Below, piece after piece: positions 34,872 through 46,314 of a stretch of 64,000 nucleotides of DNA. The stretch comes from Paracamarosporium sp. OC-R06-R3 (taxonomy: Eukaryota; Ascomycota; Dothideomycetes; Pleosporales; Didymosphaeriaceae), in NCBI GenBank assembly GCA_019828545.1, contig JACVRA010000202.1, positions 310,001-374,000 on the forward strand, in the 5' to 3' direction. The number at the start of each line of letters is the position of its first letter. Position 1 is the first letter of the stretch. The notes under the pieces are model-generated. The model was not told where the DNA came from, did not search any database, and worked only from the letters and a program-made list of their open reading frames with translations. The position numbers and the translations under genes are program-made.

Positions 34872-37124
34872 GCGGGTCACCGGGATCGGACCCTCAACAC
34901 GAATTACCGGCGCAATGGGAAATTGCAGTCTTGTGAGCCCTGCCGCAGAGGCAAATTACGCTGCGATCATATGATGCCGACCTGTGGGCGTTGTGTTCGA
35001 CGCAACAAAGCAGCGCAATGTGTCTACCACCCAGCACCACTTACCAAGCGTGCTTCCCTTCCCACACCATCAACCGAAAGTAATCCTAGAAGCCCTTCTG
35101 CTCTTGTTTCTTCAGTAGAGTGGTGTGCTCCTGCGCCAGTTGTCACCCCCTTGACTACTTCACCCCAGGCAGAAAGCGTCCCAGCCTCACAACCTTTGTA
35201 TGTGGTGAACTCACAGACCGTGTTGCCACGGACAGCTCGTGCAACCAGCTTGCCAGCCCAACGACGGGCATCACTTACCTACGAACAGCAGAGCATCGAG
35301 GAGCTCCGCCGGCCCCTTCCTGAGGCACACGTTAGGGGTGATTCCCTAGCCAGGCTTCCAGCAGCAGGCTTTGTCCATCACACTGCTATCCTGGATGAAT
35401 ACGAATTGAGTATTGGGATCCAACAACCGAATGCCGATGGACTCCAATCCTCAACAACTATCTCTCCACTCTACATTGAGAGGGGTGTAGCGGTACTAAC
35501 ACTTCTGCAAGATCCACTAATCTTCCAGCGCTATCTTGATAAATGGTTCTCTTTTGGCAGAGGCATCGTCCTAGTGGAACCCATGATCAAGATGTTCACT
35601 AATGGAGTATGGTCAACGTGGGGTAGGGTTCTGAGAGACCAGAATCCGAAAGAGCTTCGACGAATGTCGGAGAAAATATGGCAGAATACTTTGAAACCAG
35701 TATCACGGTTGCTCAATAGACATACCAAGCCCCGCGAGTTTTGCGCCGCAGTCACGGGTGAGAACCTGAGATGGGAAATCGTCGGAATCGTAGTGACTTT
35801 GGTGGCAATGCTTTGTCAAAGCCTGTCCGATGCAGACCCAATTTTCTGTTCCCACGATGCACCTCTCGAGGATCGGGCTGCCCTCATCTTGCGAACGCAC
35901 AATGCGTCAGAAATCTGCATTGGCTTCTGCGAAGACTTTGCAATCGTGAATGATCTCTACTTGTGGTTTTTATACGAGAACACCGGCCTGTACTGCTCGC
36001 TGCGCACCAGAGGGAGTTTCGAGAACTGGAAGAGATCAGGTATACTGGCGACTGCTATGATCTTCTTCAACCTCCACCAGGAGATAAAGGTCGATGATCA
36101 TACGCCCTTCTTCATCTCGGAGCTACGAAAACGACTATTCGTATGTGCTTACGAGAACGACAAATACTCGGCAATATACAATGGACGGCCCCCGCGCCTT
36201 ACGAGAAAGTATTGCATCCTGCAGTCTCCACTCGACCTGACAGACGAAGAGCTCATGTCGGAAGGCCCAGATCTTGACATCGCCATGGCAAGTCTAGATG
36301 ACCAGGGCTGGAACTCGAAAGCACGCGTACAACGAAGCACTTTCGCGCGCCTATTCATGCCAAATTCACTTCTCGCCGAGGAGATACTAGAAATCTCTCT
36401 CGGCACACTGCCGCAGGAAGAAATCATCAGGCGAGCCGCCGACATCGAACGCCGAGCCATCGAGCTGCAAGCCAGCCTCCCCGAGTTCCTCCGCATCGAC
36501 GACCAGCCCTTCCTAGAGCTAAAGCGCCAACCAATCGAGCTCCTCTACATGGCGTACATCCGCCTGGATAGTCTAAACCACCACTTCCTCCTGCAGCGCA
36601 CCCTCATCAAGAAGATCGGCGCCGACAACTCCAAGCTCCTGTCCATCGCGCAGGAAATGTTCAGCTTCGTTGTGCTCCTCGTAAACAACATGCACGTCCT
36701 CCGTGACTTCCAAGTCGACATCATCCAGCTGCTGACCATGGACGGCATCCCCTCCGCCTCCATCATCGCAATGGAGCTCCTCCACCAAGAGCAAAACCCC
36801 GCCTCCGCTTCGTCATGGACGAACCCCCTGCCGCGCTCAAGCACCATCCAAGACCTCTCCGTCTTCGTCGCGTGCCTCGGTACCGTCAAGCCGTTTACAA
36901 ACGGCAGCAACAGCTGCAGCAGGGGGCGAAAGTTTCTCAAGAAAATCCTGGATACCATTCTAGATCCGGCGCCGGTGCGGCCGCAGAGAGACAACGCGAG
37001 TGCGCAGGACTTGAGCGATCCGAGTTTGACAAGCCCGTTTCTGCAGACGGGGAATGATGGGGACTTCATGAGGTGGCTTGACACGATGGACTTTGAGTGT
37101 GAGAGCTGGGTGAATCTTACTTGA
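34872..37124 (+). CDS. Zn2Cys6 fungal transcription factor, 5' end unresolved
   Basis: An open frame of 750 residues encodes a binuclear zinc cluster near its start: CEPCRRGKLRCDHMMPTCGRC followed by C eight residues later. It is preceded by the basic RTLNTNYRRNGKLQS that commonly leads into such clusters. A Pro/Ser-rich linker follows, then a long helical fungal regulatory region, including LRKRLFVCAYENDKYSAIYN and GRPPRLTRKYC, typical of the fungal-specific transcription factor (middle homology) domain. Within this frame no ATG occurs before the zinc cluster back to a stop at 34839-34841. I therefore begin the feature at a likely acceptor (GACTGCAG ending at 34871). The target genes are unknown and no neighbouring cluster suggests one. 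Confidence 0.8.
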   Translation, partial: AGHRDRTLNTNYRRNGKLQSCEPCRRGKLRCDHMMPTCGRCVRRNKAAQCVYHPAPLTKRASLPTPSTESNPRSPSALVSSVEWCAPAPVVTPLTTSPQAESVPASQPLYVVNSQTVLPRTARATSLPAQRRASLTYEQQSIEELRRPLPEAHVRGDSLARLPAAGFVHHTAILDEYELSIGIQQPNADGLQSSTTISPLYIERGVAVLTLLQDPLIFQRYLDKWFSFGRGIVLVEPMIKMFTNGVWSTWGRVLRDQNPKELRRMSEKIWQNTLKPVSRLLNRHTKPREFCAAVTGENLRWEIVGIVVTLVAMLCQSLSDADPIFCSHDAPLEDRAALILRTHNASEICIGFCEDFAIVNDLYLWFLYENTGLYCSLRTRGSFENWKRSGILATAMIFFNLHQEIKVDDHTPFFISELRKRLFVCAYENDKYSAIYNGRPPRLTRKYCILQSPLDLTDEELMSEGPDLDIAMASLDDQGWNSKARVQRSTFARLFMPNSLLAEEILEISLGTLPQEEIIRRAADIERRAIELQASLPEFLRIDDQPFLELKRQPIELLYMAYIRLDSLNHHFLLQRTLIKKIGADNSKLLSIAQEMFSFVVLLVNNMHVLRDFQVDIIQLLTMDGIPSASIIAMELLHQEQNPASASSWTNPLPRSSTIQDLSVFVACLGTVKPFTNGSNSCSRGRKFLKKILDTILDPAPVRPQRDNASAQDLSDPSLTSPFLQTGNDGDFMRWLDTMDFECESWVNLT

Positions 37125-38509
37125 TGGTTGGATTTGGGTTGTCTTTATCTATTAGTATATGTTGAAAAGTTATGACTGGCGTTGCATACCTTTTTAGGGA
37201 GTAAGGAGTTAGTGCTTTACTCTATGCTCTTGATCGAATTCTACGTACCGCATTTTGCACTCTTTATATCCTTCTTGTACGATGATATAGTCAATTCCCT
37301 TCTAGCTCGAAGCGATGCCCAGCGTATTATCCCGCTAATAAGAGCTATTCACTCCATGCATCACCCACCTCCTTACCACCTAACCCAACCCCCACCCACT
37401 ATCAATTCCCCCCCCCTCTTCATACCACCCCACCAACCCCAAACCACTAAACCCAAACCAACCCTCAACCTCCACGCCTCCTACCCAGCCTCACGCACAC
37501 AACACACCATTCCATAGCGAGAAGAAAGCTAGTTCCTTCTACTACCCAGAGCACTTTCACAGCTTATGACGTGCATCAGACGCCGTGGATAATTGTCTTG
37601 CGTTTGTAGTGGGAAGAATGATGGATGGTGTTGGGTGGTAGGGAGGGTTGTAGGTTACGCGGTCGGTGTTTGCATCGAGGTGGAAGGTGGGGGATGTGGA
37701 TGTGGATGTGGATGAGATAGCGGAGGGGGATGGTATCAGGGTGTTTAATGTTTAAGGAGGGAGGTTATGCGGTAGGATTTCTGGGGTGGATTGAGTGGAT
37801 GTGTGGATGTGTGGATGTGTGGAGGGGGTCAGTATGGGGCTTGTAGTGCGAGATATGGGAGATGTGTGATGTGGAGGCAAGCGTATATCACACGTGGCTG
37901 GCGTTGTTACTCTCCTATGGACACATACATCCAACGCCGAAACAACTCACTCAGCAAACGCAAAACTCTCAGCCATCAAATACGCATTCATGCGTGCTTC
38001 TCATTCTCGCTATCGCTATCGCTACCAAGCCTACAATCTCGACACATCACACTCTTCTCTCACCGAACCGCCATCAACCGACCTGAGTGCGAATGGAGCC
38101 ACTGACACCACCTACCCATCTACCCATCTATCCCCGCCCAGCAAAAATCACAACAAACTTTTCGACACCCGAAGAATGTCCAACGAGCATCACAACTAAA
38201 ACACCATTCAACACGTAAAAGACAGAAAAAAAAACAAGACATATCCGTCTGCTACAGCGCCATCCCCGCGCAAAGCAGACGGCGTGGAACCGAAGTCCGG
38301 GTATCATACTCGCCTTACTTTTATACATCGGCCGCGGCGGCCGCCGAAGGAACTAGATGACTGAGGTCTCTGAAGAAAAAAAAAACATGAAGGGAGTAAA
38401 GGCCATGCGCGCCTCTTGCGCTTTCTTTTATCGTCGGTCGGTCCACGTCCACAAGGCGAAGAGCCGAGCTGAGAACTCATTTGTGTTGTGCGGCGCTTGC
38501 TGAGCGAGA
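37125..38509. other. Intergenic between converging transcription factor genes
   Basis: About 1.4 kb. It holds a C/A-rich block (37360-37500), a GATGTG run (37693-37714) and an 8-bp tandem repeat (37795-37823). No coding frame is supported. Confidence 0.4.
37795..37823. repeat. 8-bp tandem repeat, about 3.6 copies
   Basis: GTGGATGT is repeated head to tail without mismatch. A related run GATGTGGATGTGGATGTGGATG lies 100 bp upstream at 37693. This is a simple-sequence tract in a gene-free gap. Confidence 0.85.
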
Positions 38510-41500
38510 CTACGCACTGCCCGGTGGGCCGCCCATGTTCAGCAGGATGTCGAGCATGTCCATGCCGCCGACGTCCGGGCCCATTGCCGTCTGGTTGATG
38601 TCTGCGCCCCACTGGTCGAGCAGCGGGTCGAGTGGGAGCGCGAGCCAGTCCTCGTTGTGGAAGCCGCCGTTCGCAGCGCCGTTCGCACCACCCCAGTTTT
38701 GCTGCTGCCAGCCATTGTTGCTGTTTCCATTGTTTCCGTTGCTGTTGCCGTCGACCTTGTAGCCGTTTGCAGGGAAGCCGGGCGGCGGCATGATGGAAAC
38801 CTGGTTGGACGTGGGATCGTATGACTCCAAGGAGATGCCAGCAAGCGAGTTGTATTCCGGGATCGGTGTGGCCCGGCCCGACGCAGAGACGCCCCGAATG
38901 CCTGGGGACGCAGGCCGTGAGAAGCCGGAGAAGTTGGCGAAGCTGAAATTAGAGTTGGCAGCCGAGCCGTTGAGGTTTTGCGGCATGTACGTCGCGGGCG
39001 GCGGTCCCATGGGAGTCTCTGCGCGGCTGCGCGGCGGCGGCGTGACCCCCCTGGAATTGCCCGTCGAACCGTTTGCTGCGAGCCGGACAAAACGCCCACG
39101 AATCCTATGGGTGAGCGTGTCTACGAGGTCTGCAAAGCGATTTCCAACATGCACGTCATCCACGATTGATGTACGTAGGGCGTAGACGGCCTGGTCAAGT
39201 AAACCAAGTGTCTTCGCCACGTCCTTCTCCGTTGCTCCGAGAGCGAAGGTCTTGAGCAATATTATGGCTACCGAGACGATGCGGAAGAAGGTGCGTACGG
39301 GTGCGTGTCGGAGGTAGCCCTCCGGGTATAATCCGTTGACCACTATACTTAAAACATTGCGACTCGCACTGACGACCTCGTCAATATGATGTCTGTCATT
39401 TCCATACCACCTCGTCAAGGTGCTGAAGGGGATAGCACCACCTTCGTCGTTCGTAGACGATCCCATTCCGTTGGGCTGGGCGTGCGTCTGTTGAGGCGTA
39501 TTGTGAGTGCAGCGCTCTACGACAGCTTGCAAGGCTAACGAATTCACATAGACGCGCGTATACTCATACTCTATTGCAAGGACATGGCGGAGTTGCGGGG
39601 GCACTTTTGTAACAGTCAGAGGAGGCATCACCTATCTATAACGGAAAACGAACCTTGTGGGGCGGCCTCGAAGCCGCGCTTCCAATCTATGAGCGGCGTC
39701 TGGAAGTTCTGGAGCAGTTCCTCGTACTTGCCGGACTTCAACAAGTCTCGTGTCCTACGTCGATTAGGGAAGAGTTTGAGGTTGCCGATCTCCATGATCT
39801 TAGCGATGCGGTCCCAGAAGTCAAGTACGAGATCCTGTACGGCATGGCGCTCTTGGGTAGCAACAGATTCAAGAGGAAGGCGCTGACCATCTGGCCTCAT
39901 ACCTTGATGTGGCGGAGGTGCCTTTATGCGAGCAACGCGCTCTTGGTACAGCTCGAGTGGTGTCTTTTGCATCACGGAGTCGCTCTCGCGCTTGACCTGG
40001 GGAAGCATCGAGGTAAGTCCTAGCCTACCGCTGGTTTGTGTCACGTAAATGATGAGTAGGTCCTTGAGATGGTTTTTGCGCCTGAAGTAGGCCTTTACGG
40101 TCGCATGGGAGAGGTGCTGGTTGGCTTCTTCGAATTCGATCTCGCTCGTTTCATCAAAGACACCGATCTCAAAGGCTAGCGACATGGCGTTGCCCAACAG
40201 CATCCAGCACATCCGATCACTTCGCCAGCAAGGCTCGAGCCAGCTGTCGATGCGCTGACCACTCTCTCCTTTCAAATTCTCAGACGTTTGTCCATTTGCG
40301 GAAGCTTCCACCTCTAAGTTGTCATCAGGAAGAACAAGTTCGTCATCGTCGTCACCCGGTGGGAAATGGAGGGCACGTGGATGCCATTCGGTAAGGAGCA
40401 TAAGACTCTCCACTGTACCGAGCGTCCGCAGACCCTTGCGCGAGAGAGGGTTCACATCAGAGCCCGGTTGCTGGCCTGCGCCGCAGAATCCGCCGCCGAA
40501 TTGCTCCTGTCCGTAGATCATGCGGTCAATCATACCCTGCAGATACTTCCACAGTTTCTCATGGATAAGATACGAGCGCGATATCGCACCTGGGCCCTGT
40601 GGGAAGTCTGTTGTACGGAAGCGGGTCGCGATAGTCAACAAGGTGATTACAAGCATGGGCTCCTCTTTGAGCATTTTAGCGTGCAAGGCATGGTCGCGAT
40701 AGTCTGGCACAACGATCGGCGTCAAGGGCGAGAGGTAAGTATAGAAGTAGTCGATGTACCTCACTGCCTCCTTCGCAGTCATCCAGCCGGCGCGCACAAA
40801 GCGGAACTTGGTCCACGCCTTGATGGCCTCTGCGAAAGCTACCTCGTTGGGCGGTTCTGGCAGGGTCGTATACTGCTGCGAAATAGCGGGATCGATGGAC
40901 GATTCTGCTGCACCGGCTCGTGAGTGATTCCGCACGTGAGTAGCCTGCGCTTGCGGGCTGGCAAAGTTTGCCTGCGAACCAGGCGTACTCCCGGGACCCA
41001 GCATGGGACGCTGGAGGCTCGAGGCACTGCTGGTCCGGTGGTGCTGTTCAATGTCGCCGTTGCGGCCAGCTGCCTCGAAGAGCAAATTGAGAGCATCGTG
41101 GCCGCTGTATATCTCACCCGTTTGCAGCACGGCGGTGGACTTGTCGTTGAGCTTCTGGTTCTCTTCGTCGTTCTGCTGCGCGTGCGATGTGGTCGGTCGG
41201 CGCAGAGGTTCGTATCGGCCTACAGAACCGCCCGGGGTCAGAGGCTGGGAGACGTATGCGCTGCCATTCGAGCCGTTGGGTTGGAGGGGCGCAGGGATGT
41301 GGGCGTCGTCGTCGACGCGGGCTCGCTTCCTGCCATTGCGAAGCTCGTAGTCGTCGTCGTCGTCAAGCTCGCCGTCCGTCTTCCTCTTGCGGCGGGTGGC
41401 GGAGAAGAAGCATTCCTTGCTCTCGCGGCGGCAGCGCACGCAGGGTGGGTCGTGGGGATTGTCGACGGGCCCCAGGTCGCACCGCACCTTGCGGCGGCGG

Positions 41501-41598
41501 CAAGGGATGCAGGCCTGGTAGGTACGGGTGTGCGAGGGCGGCTGCGAGAGACGGGCGGGCGGCGAGGCGTTTGAGGCTCCCCCGGACACGGTGGACAT
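38510..41598 (-). CDS. Zn2Cys6 transcription factor with long zinc-cluster loop (Aro80-like)
   Basis: Two exons (39654-41598, 38510-39603; 50-nt intron) give 1012 residues. The zinc cluster lies near residues 28-62: CIPCRRRKVRC, then a 12-residue loop (DLGPVDNPHDPP), then CVRCRRESKEC. This long DNPHDPPC loop is seen in the Aro80-type subgroup, which in yeast activates aromatic amino acid catabolism; assigning that role here is inference. A basic KR stretch and acidic DDDDDYE follow. The helical regulatory domain covers roughly residues 250-800. The C-terminus is rich in Asn, Gly and Ser (SNGNNGNSNNGWQQQNWGG) and ends in an acidic/hydrophobic segment (MDMLDILLNMGG), a plausible activation domain. 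Confidence 0.85.
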
Positions 41599-42628
41599 GT
41601 TTGGGTGGTGTGAGTGGGTATGGTATGGTATGTGTCGGCTTGCGACGGCTCTCGAGCGCTGTAGTGCGGACTTGCGAGCGTGTTCGGGTCAACAAACTGA
41701 CTCGGGCTCAGTGGGGTCTTCGCATGGGCAGGGCGTGGCAGAGGCACCGGGCGGAGGGTTCGTCGGTGGGGGAGCGGTGTCCTCTGCGTGCTGCTGGGAG
41801 AGGCGGTATCTTTTTTGCTGGAGTTTGGCTGATGGGCATCACGAGCACTGCGGGGACGCGGCCTGTACCTAGGAAACGCTAGCTCCGAGGCGCGAAGTTT
41901 GCCCAACGCCTACACCGACTACACCGAGAGAAGCTCCGCCGTAGATTCGCTGCGCCGCACCAGAGCCAGCTGGGCCGTACCTGCCATCGTGGGCATGTGA
42001 CTGTCCCGTGCCGTGCCCGTGCGCGCCTTGATTGGCCGGCCTGGTCATGAGCCACGCGCCCGAGGCCTGTGCGACGTCACGCCCACGGCACGAACACTCG
42101 TTCGCAGCTTCTATTCTTGCGCGAGGAAGTCGCAAACTAGCTCAGGGGGTATCCATTAGTCAAGCCCAGGCACGCTGTAGAAACACACCCAGTCTTGCTC
42201 GTCAGGTGACGTATATACGCCCCATGGGAACATGTCTTCAACCATCAAGTCACCATCTTGTGCAAAAGACTGTAGACGAAGTCAAGTCTGTACCTGATCC
42301 AAAGAGAATTCGCCATTGCCCATTACCAACGTAGCATATACCACGGCACCCAACTCCCAGCCATGCCATTTGCAGGCGACACCGCAGAACAACCACACCC
42401 CTACACACAAGATCGTTCTAGAAACCGACCCCGTCGGTCCCAAGCCGCGTCTACCCTCCCCTCGCCTTGTCGCATCCACCACGCGGCGACCCCGCAACCC
42501 CGCGAACCCCAGTAATGCGAACCAAACATTCCGTGCATCCGCACCCCTCCATTCCCAAACTCTATATCCCAAAAGCTAACCAGCTGCTGTGCTCCGCACC
42601 TTCCCTTACACCCGTCACCTGTGCCAAC
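41599..42628. promoter_or_regulatory. Divergent intergenic region
   Basis: About 1 kb between two divergent starts. The part near 42,300-42,620 is C/A-rich on the plus strand. Long frames over the first 300 bp are shadows of the transcription factor's zinc-cluster exon. No gene is seen. Confidence 0.35.
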
Positions 42629-43451
42629 ATGACAACATCCACGGCTTCAAACCAGGAGCTGAACAATGCACGCTTCAACCAAGAGGCTGCGCAATGGGAC
42701 GCAAACAAGACGCATGCCGAAGGCGTCAACAGGGCTTTCGATGCTATCCAGCGCTATGTACCTGCCTTTGCGGACGGGACTTCGAAAAGTCGTCGCTCCC
42801 GCCCAGAAACATGACTTGTACCGCCAGAACTGACCGTTTGCAGACCTGGACGTCTTGGAAATAGGCTGCGGCACCGGCCTGCTCTCCTTCCAGCTCGCAC
42901 CCCATGTCCGCTCTCTCGTCGGCGTCGACACCTCAGATGGCATGATTGATGCGTTCAACAAAAAGACTGCCGCACTGCCTGACCCCTCAAAGGGAAACCT
43001 TGCGGCAGTGAACGTACTCGTGCAGAGCGCCGATGATGTGCATCTGCAAGGTGCTTGTGCGGCATTGGCAACGCGCCGCGGCGAATCCGGGAAAGACGTG
43101 CCGTATCGCTTTGACCTGGTTGTTTCGCACCTGACATTGCACCACATTCCCTCGCTCGGGGAGCTGTTAGCTACACTGAGAAATTGTTTGAAACCGGGAG
43201 GTATGCTTGCTTTGACCGATTATGAGGATTTTGGACCGGAGGCGATTGAATTCCATGCGGAGAGTAAGAGGGCCGGTGTGGAGAGGCATGGGATCAAGAA
43301 GGGCGAAATTGAGGATATTATTGACGGGGTTGGGTTCAATGAGGTCGTTGTCGAGCGAGCGTTCGAGCTAAGGAAGGAGGTACAGACCGCAAGCGGTGGA
43401 TCAAAGCGAGATATGGATTTCCCGTTTCTGATATGTTTAGGAAAGAAGTGA
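42629..43451 (+). CDS. SAM-dependent class I methyltransferase
   Basis: Two exons (42629-42788, 42844-43451) give 255 residues. The glycine-rich SAM motif I is VLEIGCGTGLLSFQLAP, followed by the acidic end of strand 2 (VGVDTSDGMI). FDLVVSHLTLHHIPS and LRNCLKPGGMLALTDYED are the usual post-motifs of small-molecule methyltransferases. The N-terminal FNQEAAQWDANKTHAEG is also typical. The 55-nt intron needs a GTCGTC donor, weaker than the others, but an in-frame stop follows if it is not removed, and the branch site AACTGAC is good. The substrate is unknown. Its stop lies 4 bp from that of the gene on the other strand. Confidence 0.85.
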
Positions 43452-43455
43452 GATG

Positions 43456-44391
43456 TTAGAGGTCCTTCATGAAGTCGTTGACGGCTTTCGCGGCGAATCG
43501 TTTCCGCTCTGCTTCGGGCATGCCCTCGCTGGTTTCTGGTAAAAGTGAGCTTTTTGTATGGATACAATATGTGGAATATGCATACCCTTGATAGCGACCA
43601 TCCTGCGCATCAGACCTTCCAGCTCCTCCACTTGGGCCTCTTCGTCATCGTCAATGCCGTGCACGGCGTTCTTCATGCCAAACAGCTCCATGCCCATCTC
43701 TCTTTCTTCAGCATCGAGACCCTCCCCAAATGCATCATCATCGAACCCAAAGTCATCATCGGCATCAATACCATCCCACTCCTGCGCCTTGAGCGCATCT
43801 TCCACCCTCTTGATGCCCGTCTCTTCGCCAAACTGATTCTTCCCCTTGGCCTCGCTATCCACAAATTCGAATCCGTACTCCATGCACAGATCATCCCACT
43901 CTTCAGCGCTTTTGTCCAGATACGGCGTCGTGCTCTGTGGCATGGCGACTGCTAAGCGCACATGGTCGTCGTTATAGCCACACGACGCTTCGATGACTTT
44001 GGCAACCGCTTGCATCGTATCTTTTATCGTGTCCACTTCTTTTTCTGTGACAGGCTTCTTGAAGCAGTAGATCCAGGCACCAATTGCAGTGACAACTTCC
44101 CTAGCTTCAGGCTTCGTGAACTCGGTACGCCACTCGATAACGTCTGGAATTTCGTCGATCCATATTGGAAGTTTTGCAGTGTAGTATTTCGTCTCGAGGT
44201 TCCACTCGTGAGAGAGGCCGGCGGTAGTGTCAGTGATGAGTTCTGGGGCGGACCCTGTGAGATCTGGAAGGCCGCGGGTCAGCTATCAACTCATAGTATC
44301 CACAGGCAAGCAACCCACCTTTGAGTAAAGAGAGTACGCCTGAATCTGGAGCGCCAACAGCGAGGATGCGCCGCGGATTGCGAATCTCCAT
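43456..44391 (-). CDS. Alpha/gamma-adaptin-binding protein p34 (Irc6-like)
   Basis: Three exons (44319-44391, 43586-44263, 43456-43535; introns of 55 and 50 nt) give 276 residues. The N-terminus MEIRNPRRILAVGAPDSGVL is the Rab-like strand and degenerate P-loop of the p34/Irc6 family. WIDEIPDVIEWRTEF and VVTAIGAWIYCFKKP lie in the GTPase-like fold. An acidic linker (DGIDADDDFGFDDDAFGEGL) leads to the conserved C-terminal helices EEAQVEELEGLMRRMVAIK and AERKRFAAKAVNDFM. Family members bind AP-1/AP-2 adaptins and assist clathrin coat assembly at the Golgi and endosomes. Assignment rests on recognised motifs. Confidence 0.85.
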
Positions 44392-44841
44392 GGCGGGGTG
44401 CTGGTGGACAAAAGATGATTGCGGAGTTTCGGAGGTTCGCCTACGCGTGGGGCTAACCTCAAGCACCCCACGTCGGTCAGTGTTACGAAAGTGCACTCTA
44501 TAAGCACGAAATCAGAGCACAGATACAACATAGATATGCTGCTAGCTTCAAATTTCCATATACCCATTGATGCAGTTTGATTTGGTCACAAACAACGTGC
44601 ACTGCGTTTCGCTGTGGCTGAAAATTCTGAATTTTGATCTCAGTCTGAAAGCTCATAAATCTGAGGGCATCCTATCCCGGTATCTCGTACCTTTTCGCGC
44701 CATGCCAATCCATATTCCTTCCAAAGCTGCTCCGGTATTTGGGCATCCTTCGCAAACCGCGCACGCATGGGTTGCCCTCGACCGTGACCATGCGCATAGG
44801 CCAGGTTCTATTCGTAGTGTTCCTCTTTCTCGTGCATCCAC
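44392..44841. other. Intergenic
   Basis: The gap runs from the p34 start to the SmD3 stop on the same strand and should contain the p34 promoter. No gene is seen; a plus-strand frame over it is antisense to SmD3. Confidence 0.35.
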
Positions 44842-45339
44842 TCATCGTCCGCCCCTCGCTCCCCTAGCCCTGTTGACTGTGGCTCGACCACGCGCAAGAC
44901 CGACACCCCTTCCTCGGGTACCTCGAGATCGGAACATGGGCGCATTCCTGCAGGGATCAGTATACCTTCTCTACTCTAACGGCGGAGATGCGCACCTCAA
45001 CATATCGGGGACGATGAAGTAGCGTACGTGAGAGCCGCGAATGTAGACTTGTTCAAGATGCGATACGCGGCCGTCTCGAGCGGTGACAGTAATGTCCTTG
45101 AGCTGGACGTTCATGTTATCCTCCGCTACAGCTTATTAGCCAGATCCCTTGAATGGAGATTTGGAGGCATCTTTACCTTCGATTAGCTTTCCACGATAGA
45201 CCTCGCCGGATGTGATCTCAAGGGTGACGATATGGCCCTAGGTTGGTTAGCTTGTGATGCGCCGAAGGTTGTAGGGGTGGTAGCAACGTACCGCCGCCTC
45301 ATTGAGGAGCTTAATTGGTATACCAATCGTGCTCGTCAT
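44842..45339 (-). CDS. SMD3: Small nuclear ribonucleoprotein Sm D3
   Basis: Four exons (45292-45339, 45177-45237, 44996-45125, 44842-44947; introns of 54, 51 and 48 nt) give 114 residues. The Sm fold is complete: [20 protein letters not shown], then [19 protein letters not shown] (Sm1) and [20 protein letters not shown] (Sm2). It ends in an RG-rich tail ([15 protein letters not shown]), the site of arginine methylation in other species. SmD3 is part of the heptameric ring on spliceosomal U snRNAs. The gene is split into four small exons, so no single frame shows it. It shares a 202-bp gap with GEP4. Confidence 0.95.
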
Positions 45340-45541
45340 CGTGTCGAAGTTGATTCAGTGTGTATTGTGGGGAAGGTCTTTGCTCCGCAATGCGCTTCGC
45401 GTCGTTGTCGCAAGTCGTCAGTGTGAATTTGGAGGCCTGCTGGCGCGTGGAGCTTGGACCATTCACTTAGTCAGCACCACTTCACTCTCGGTCACGGTCT
45501 GTAGCCTATCACATCCTGTCTAGCATTTGTCCATTTCTCCG
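45340..45541. promoter_or_regulatory. Bidirectional promoter region, SMD3 and GEP4
   Basis: Only 202 bp separate the two divergent start codons, so both promoters must overlap here. No TATA box was seen. Confidence 0.6.
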
Positions 45542-46314
45542 ATGAATATCTCCGGTACGCTCAACGTCTTCAGACTGATAAGGGAACCGGCTCTGTGTCT
45601 CCCTCAGCATACCGTCTCCACCTTCAATCACCTTCCTGTCCCCCTATCAAAAGCCTTCCCAAAACGGGATGGCGAGAAAGAGGTAGACATAAAAGCAGTG
45701 GTCCTTGACAAAGACAACTGCTTCGCAATTCCACATACAAATGAAGTGCACAAACCTTATAATGTATGTTTTGTGGCGACACATTTCATAGGATACATAC
45801 GTTTTGGTCAGCACCATATATGCACCCAATATTAACGTATACAGGACAAATTCCAAGAACTCCGTCGCGCCTATCCCGGCTCTAAGCTCCTCATAGTCTC
45901 TAACACAGCCGGTACCGACTCAGATAAGAATCAGGCCGAAGCAGCCATTCTCGAGAAGAACACCGGCGTAAAGGTACTTCGGCATTCGACCAAGAAACCC
46001 GGATGCAAAGAAGAGGTTCTATCGTATTTCAAGCAACATCCGGACTCTGGAGTGACATCATCTTTTCAGATCGCGGTTGTAGGTGATCGGCTGTTCACGG
46101 ATGTCATGATGGCAAATTTGATGGGGAGTTATGGGTTCTGGATCAGGGACGGGGTTATTGAGAGGAAGAGCTTCGTGAGTTTTCGAAAACGCGAGGTGAT
46201 GTGTGTTTGCAATGTGCTAATGCTGAGTAGTTTGCGAGAGTTGAGGATAGATTAGCGACGTTCTTGCTGAGGAGGGGTTACTGCGCTCCGGATCCAAAGA
46301 GCCAATTTGAGTGA
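45542..46314 (+). CDS. GEP4: Mitochondrial phosphatidylglycerophosphatase Gep4
   Basis: Three exons (45542-45763, 45845-46174, 46231-46314; introns of 81 and 56 nt) give 211 residues. MNISGTLNVFRLIREPALCL is close to the start of yeast Gep4. The HAD-phosphatase motif I is VVLDKDNCFA, with the two aspartates. LIVSNTAGTDSD is motif II, LRHSTKKPGC holds the Lys of motif III, and VVGDRLFTDVMMANLMGSYG is motif IV. The enzyme dephosphorylates phosphatidylglycerophosphate at the inner mitochondrial membrane, a step in cardiolipin synthesis. All catalytic residues are in place. Confidence 0.93.

Noticed and set aside
40924..41882. Long plus-strand frames opposite the second zinc-cluster gene
   Set aside because: They are shadows of a strongly biased coding exon; the minus strand carries the zinc cluster and matching downstream domain.
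44567..45022. 151-codon plus-strand frame
   Set aside because: It is antisense to the last exons of SmD3, which is a clear four-exon gene.
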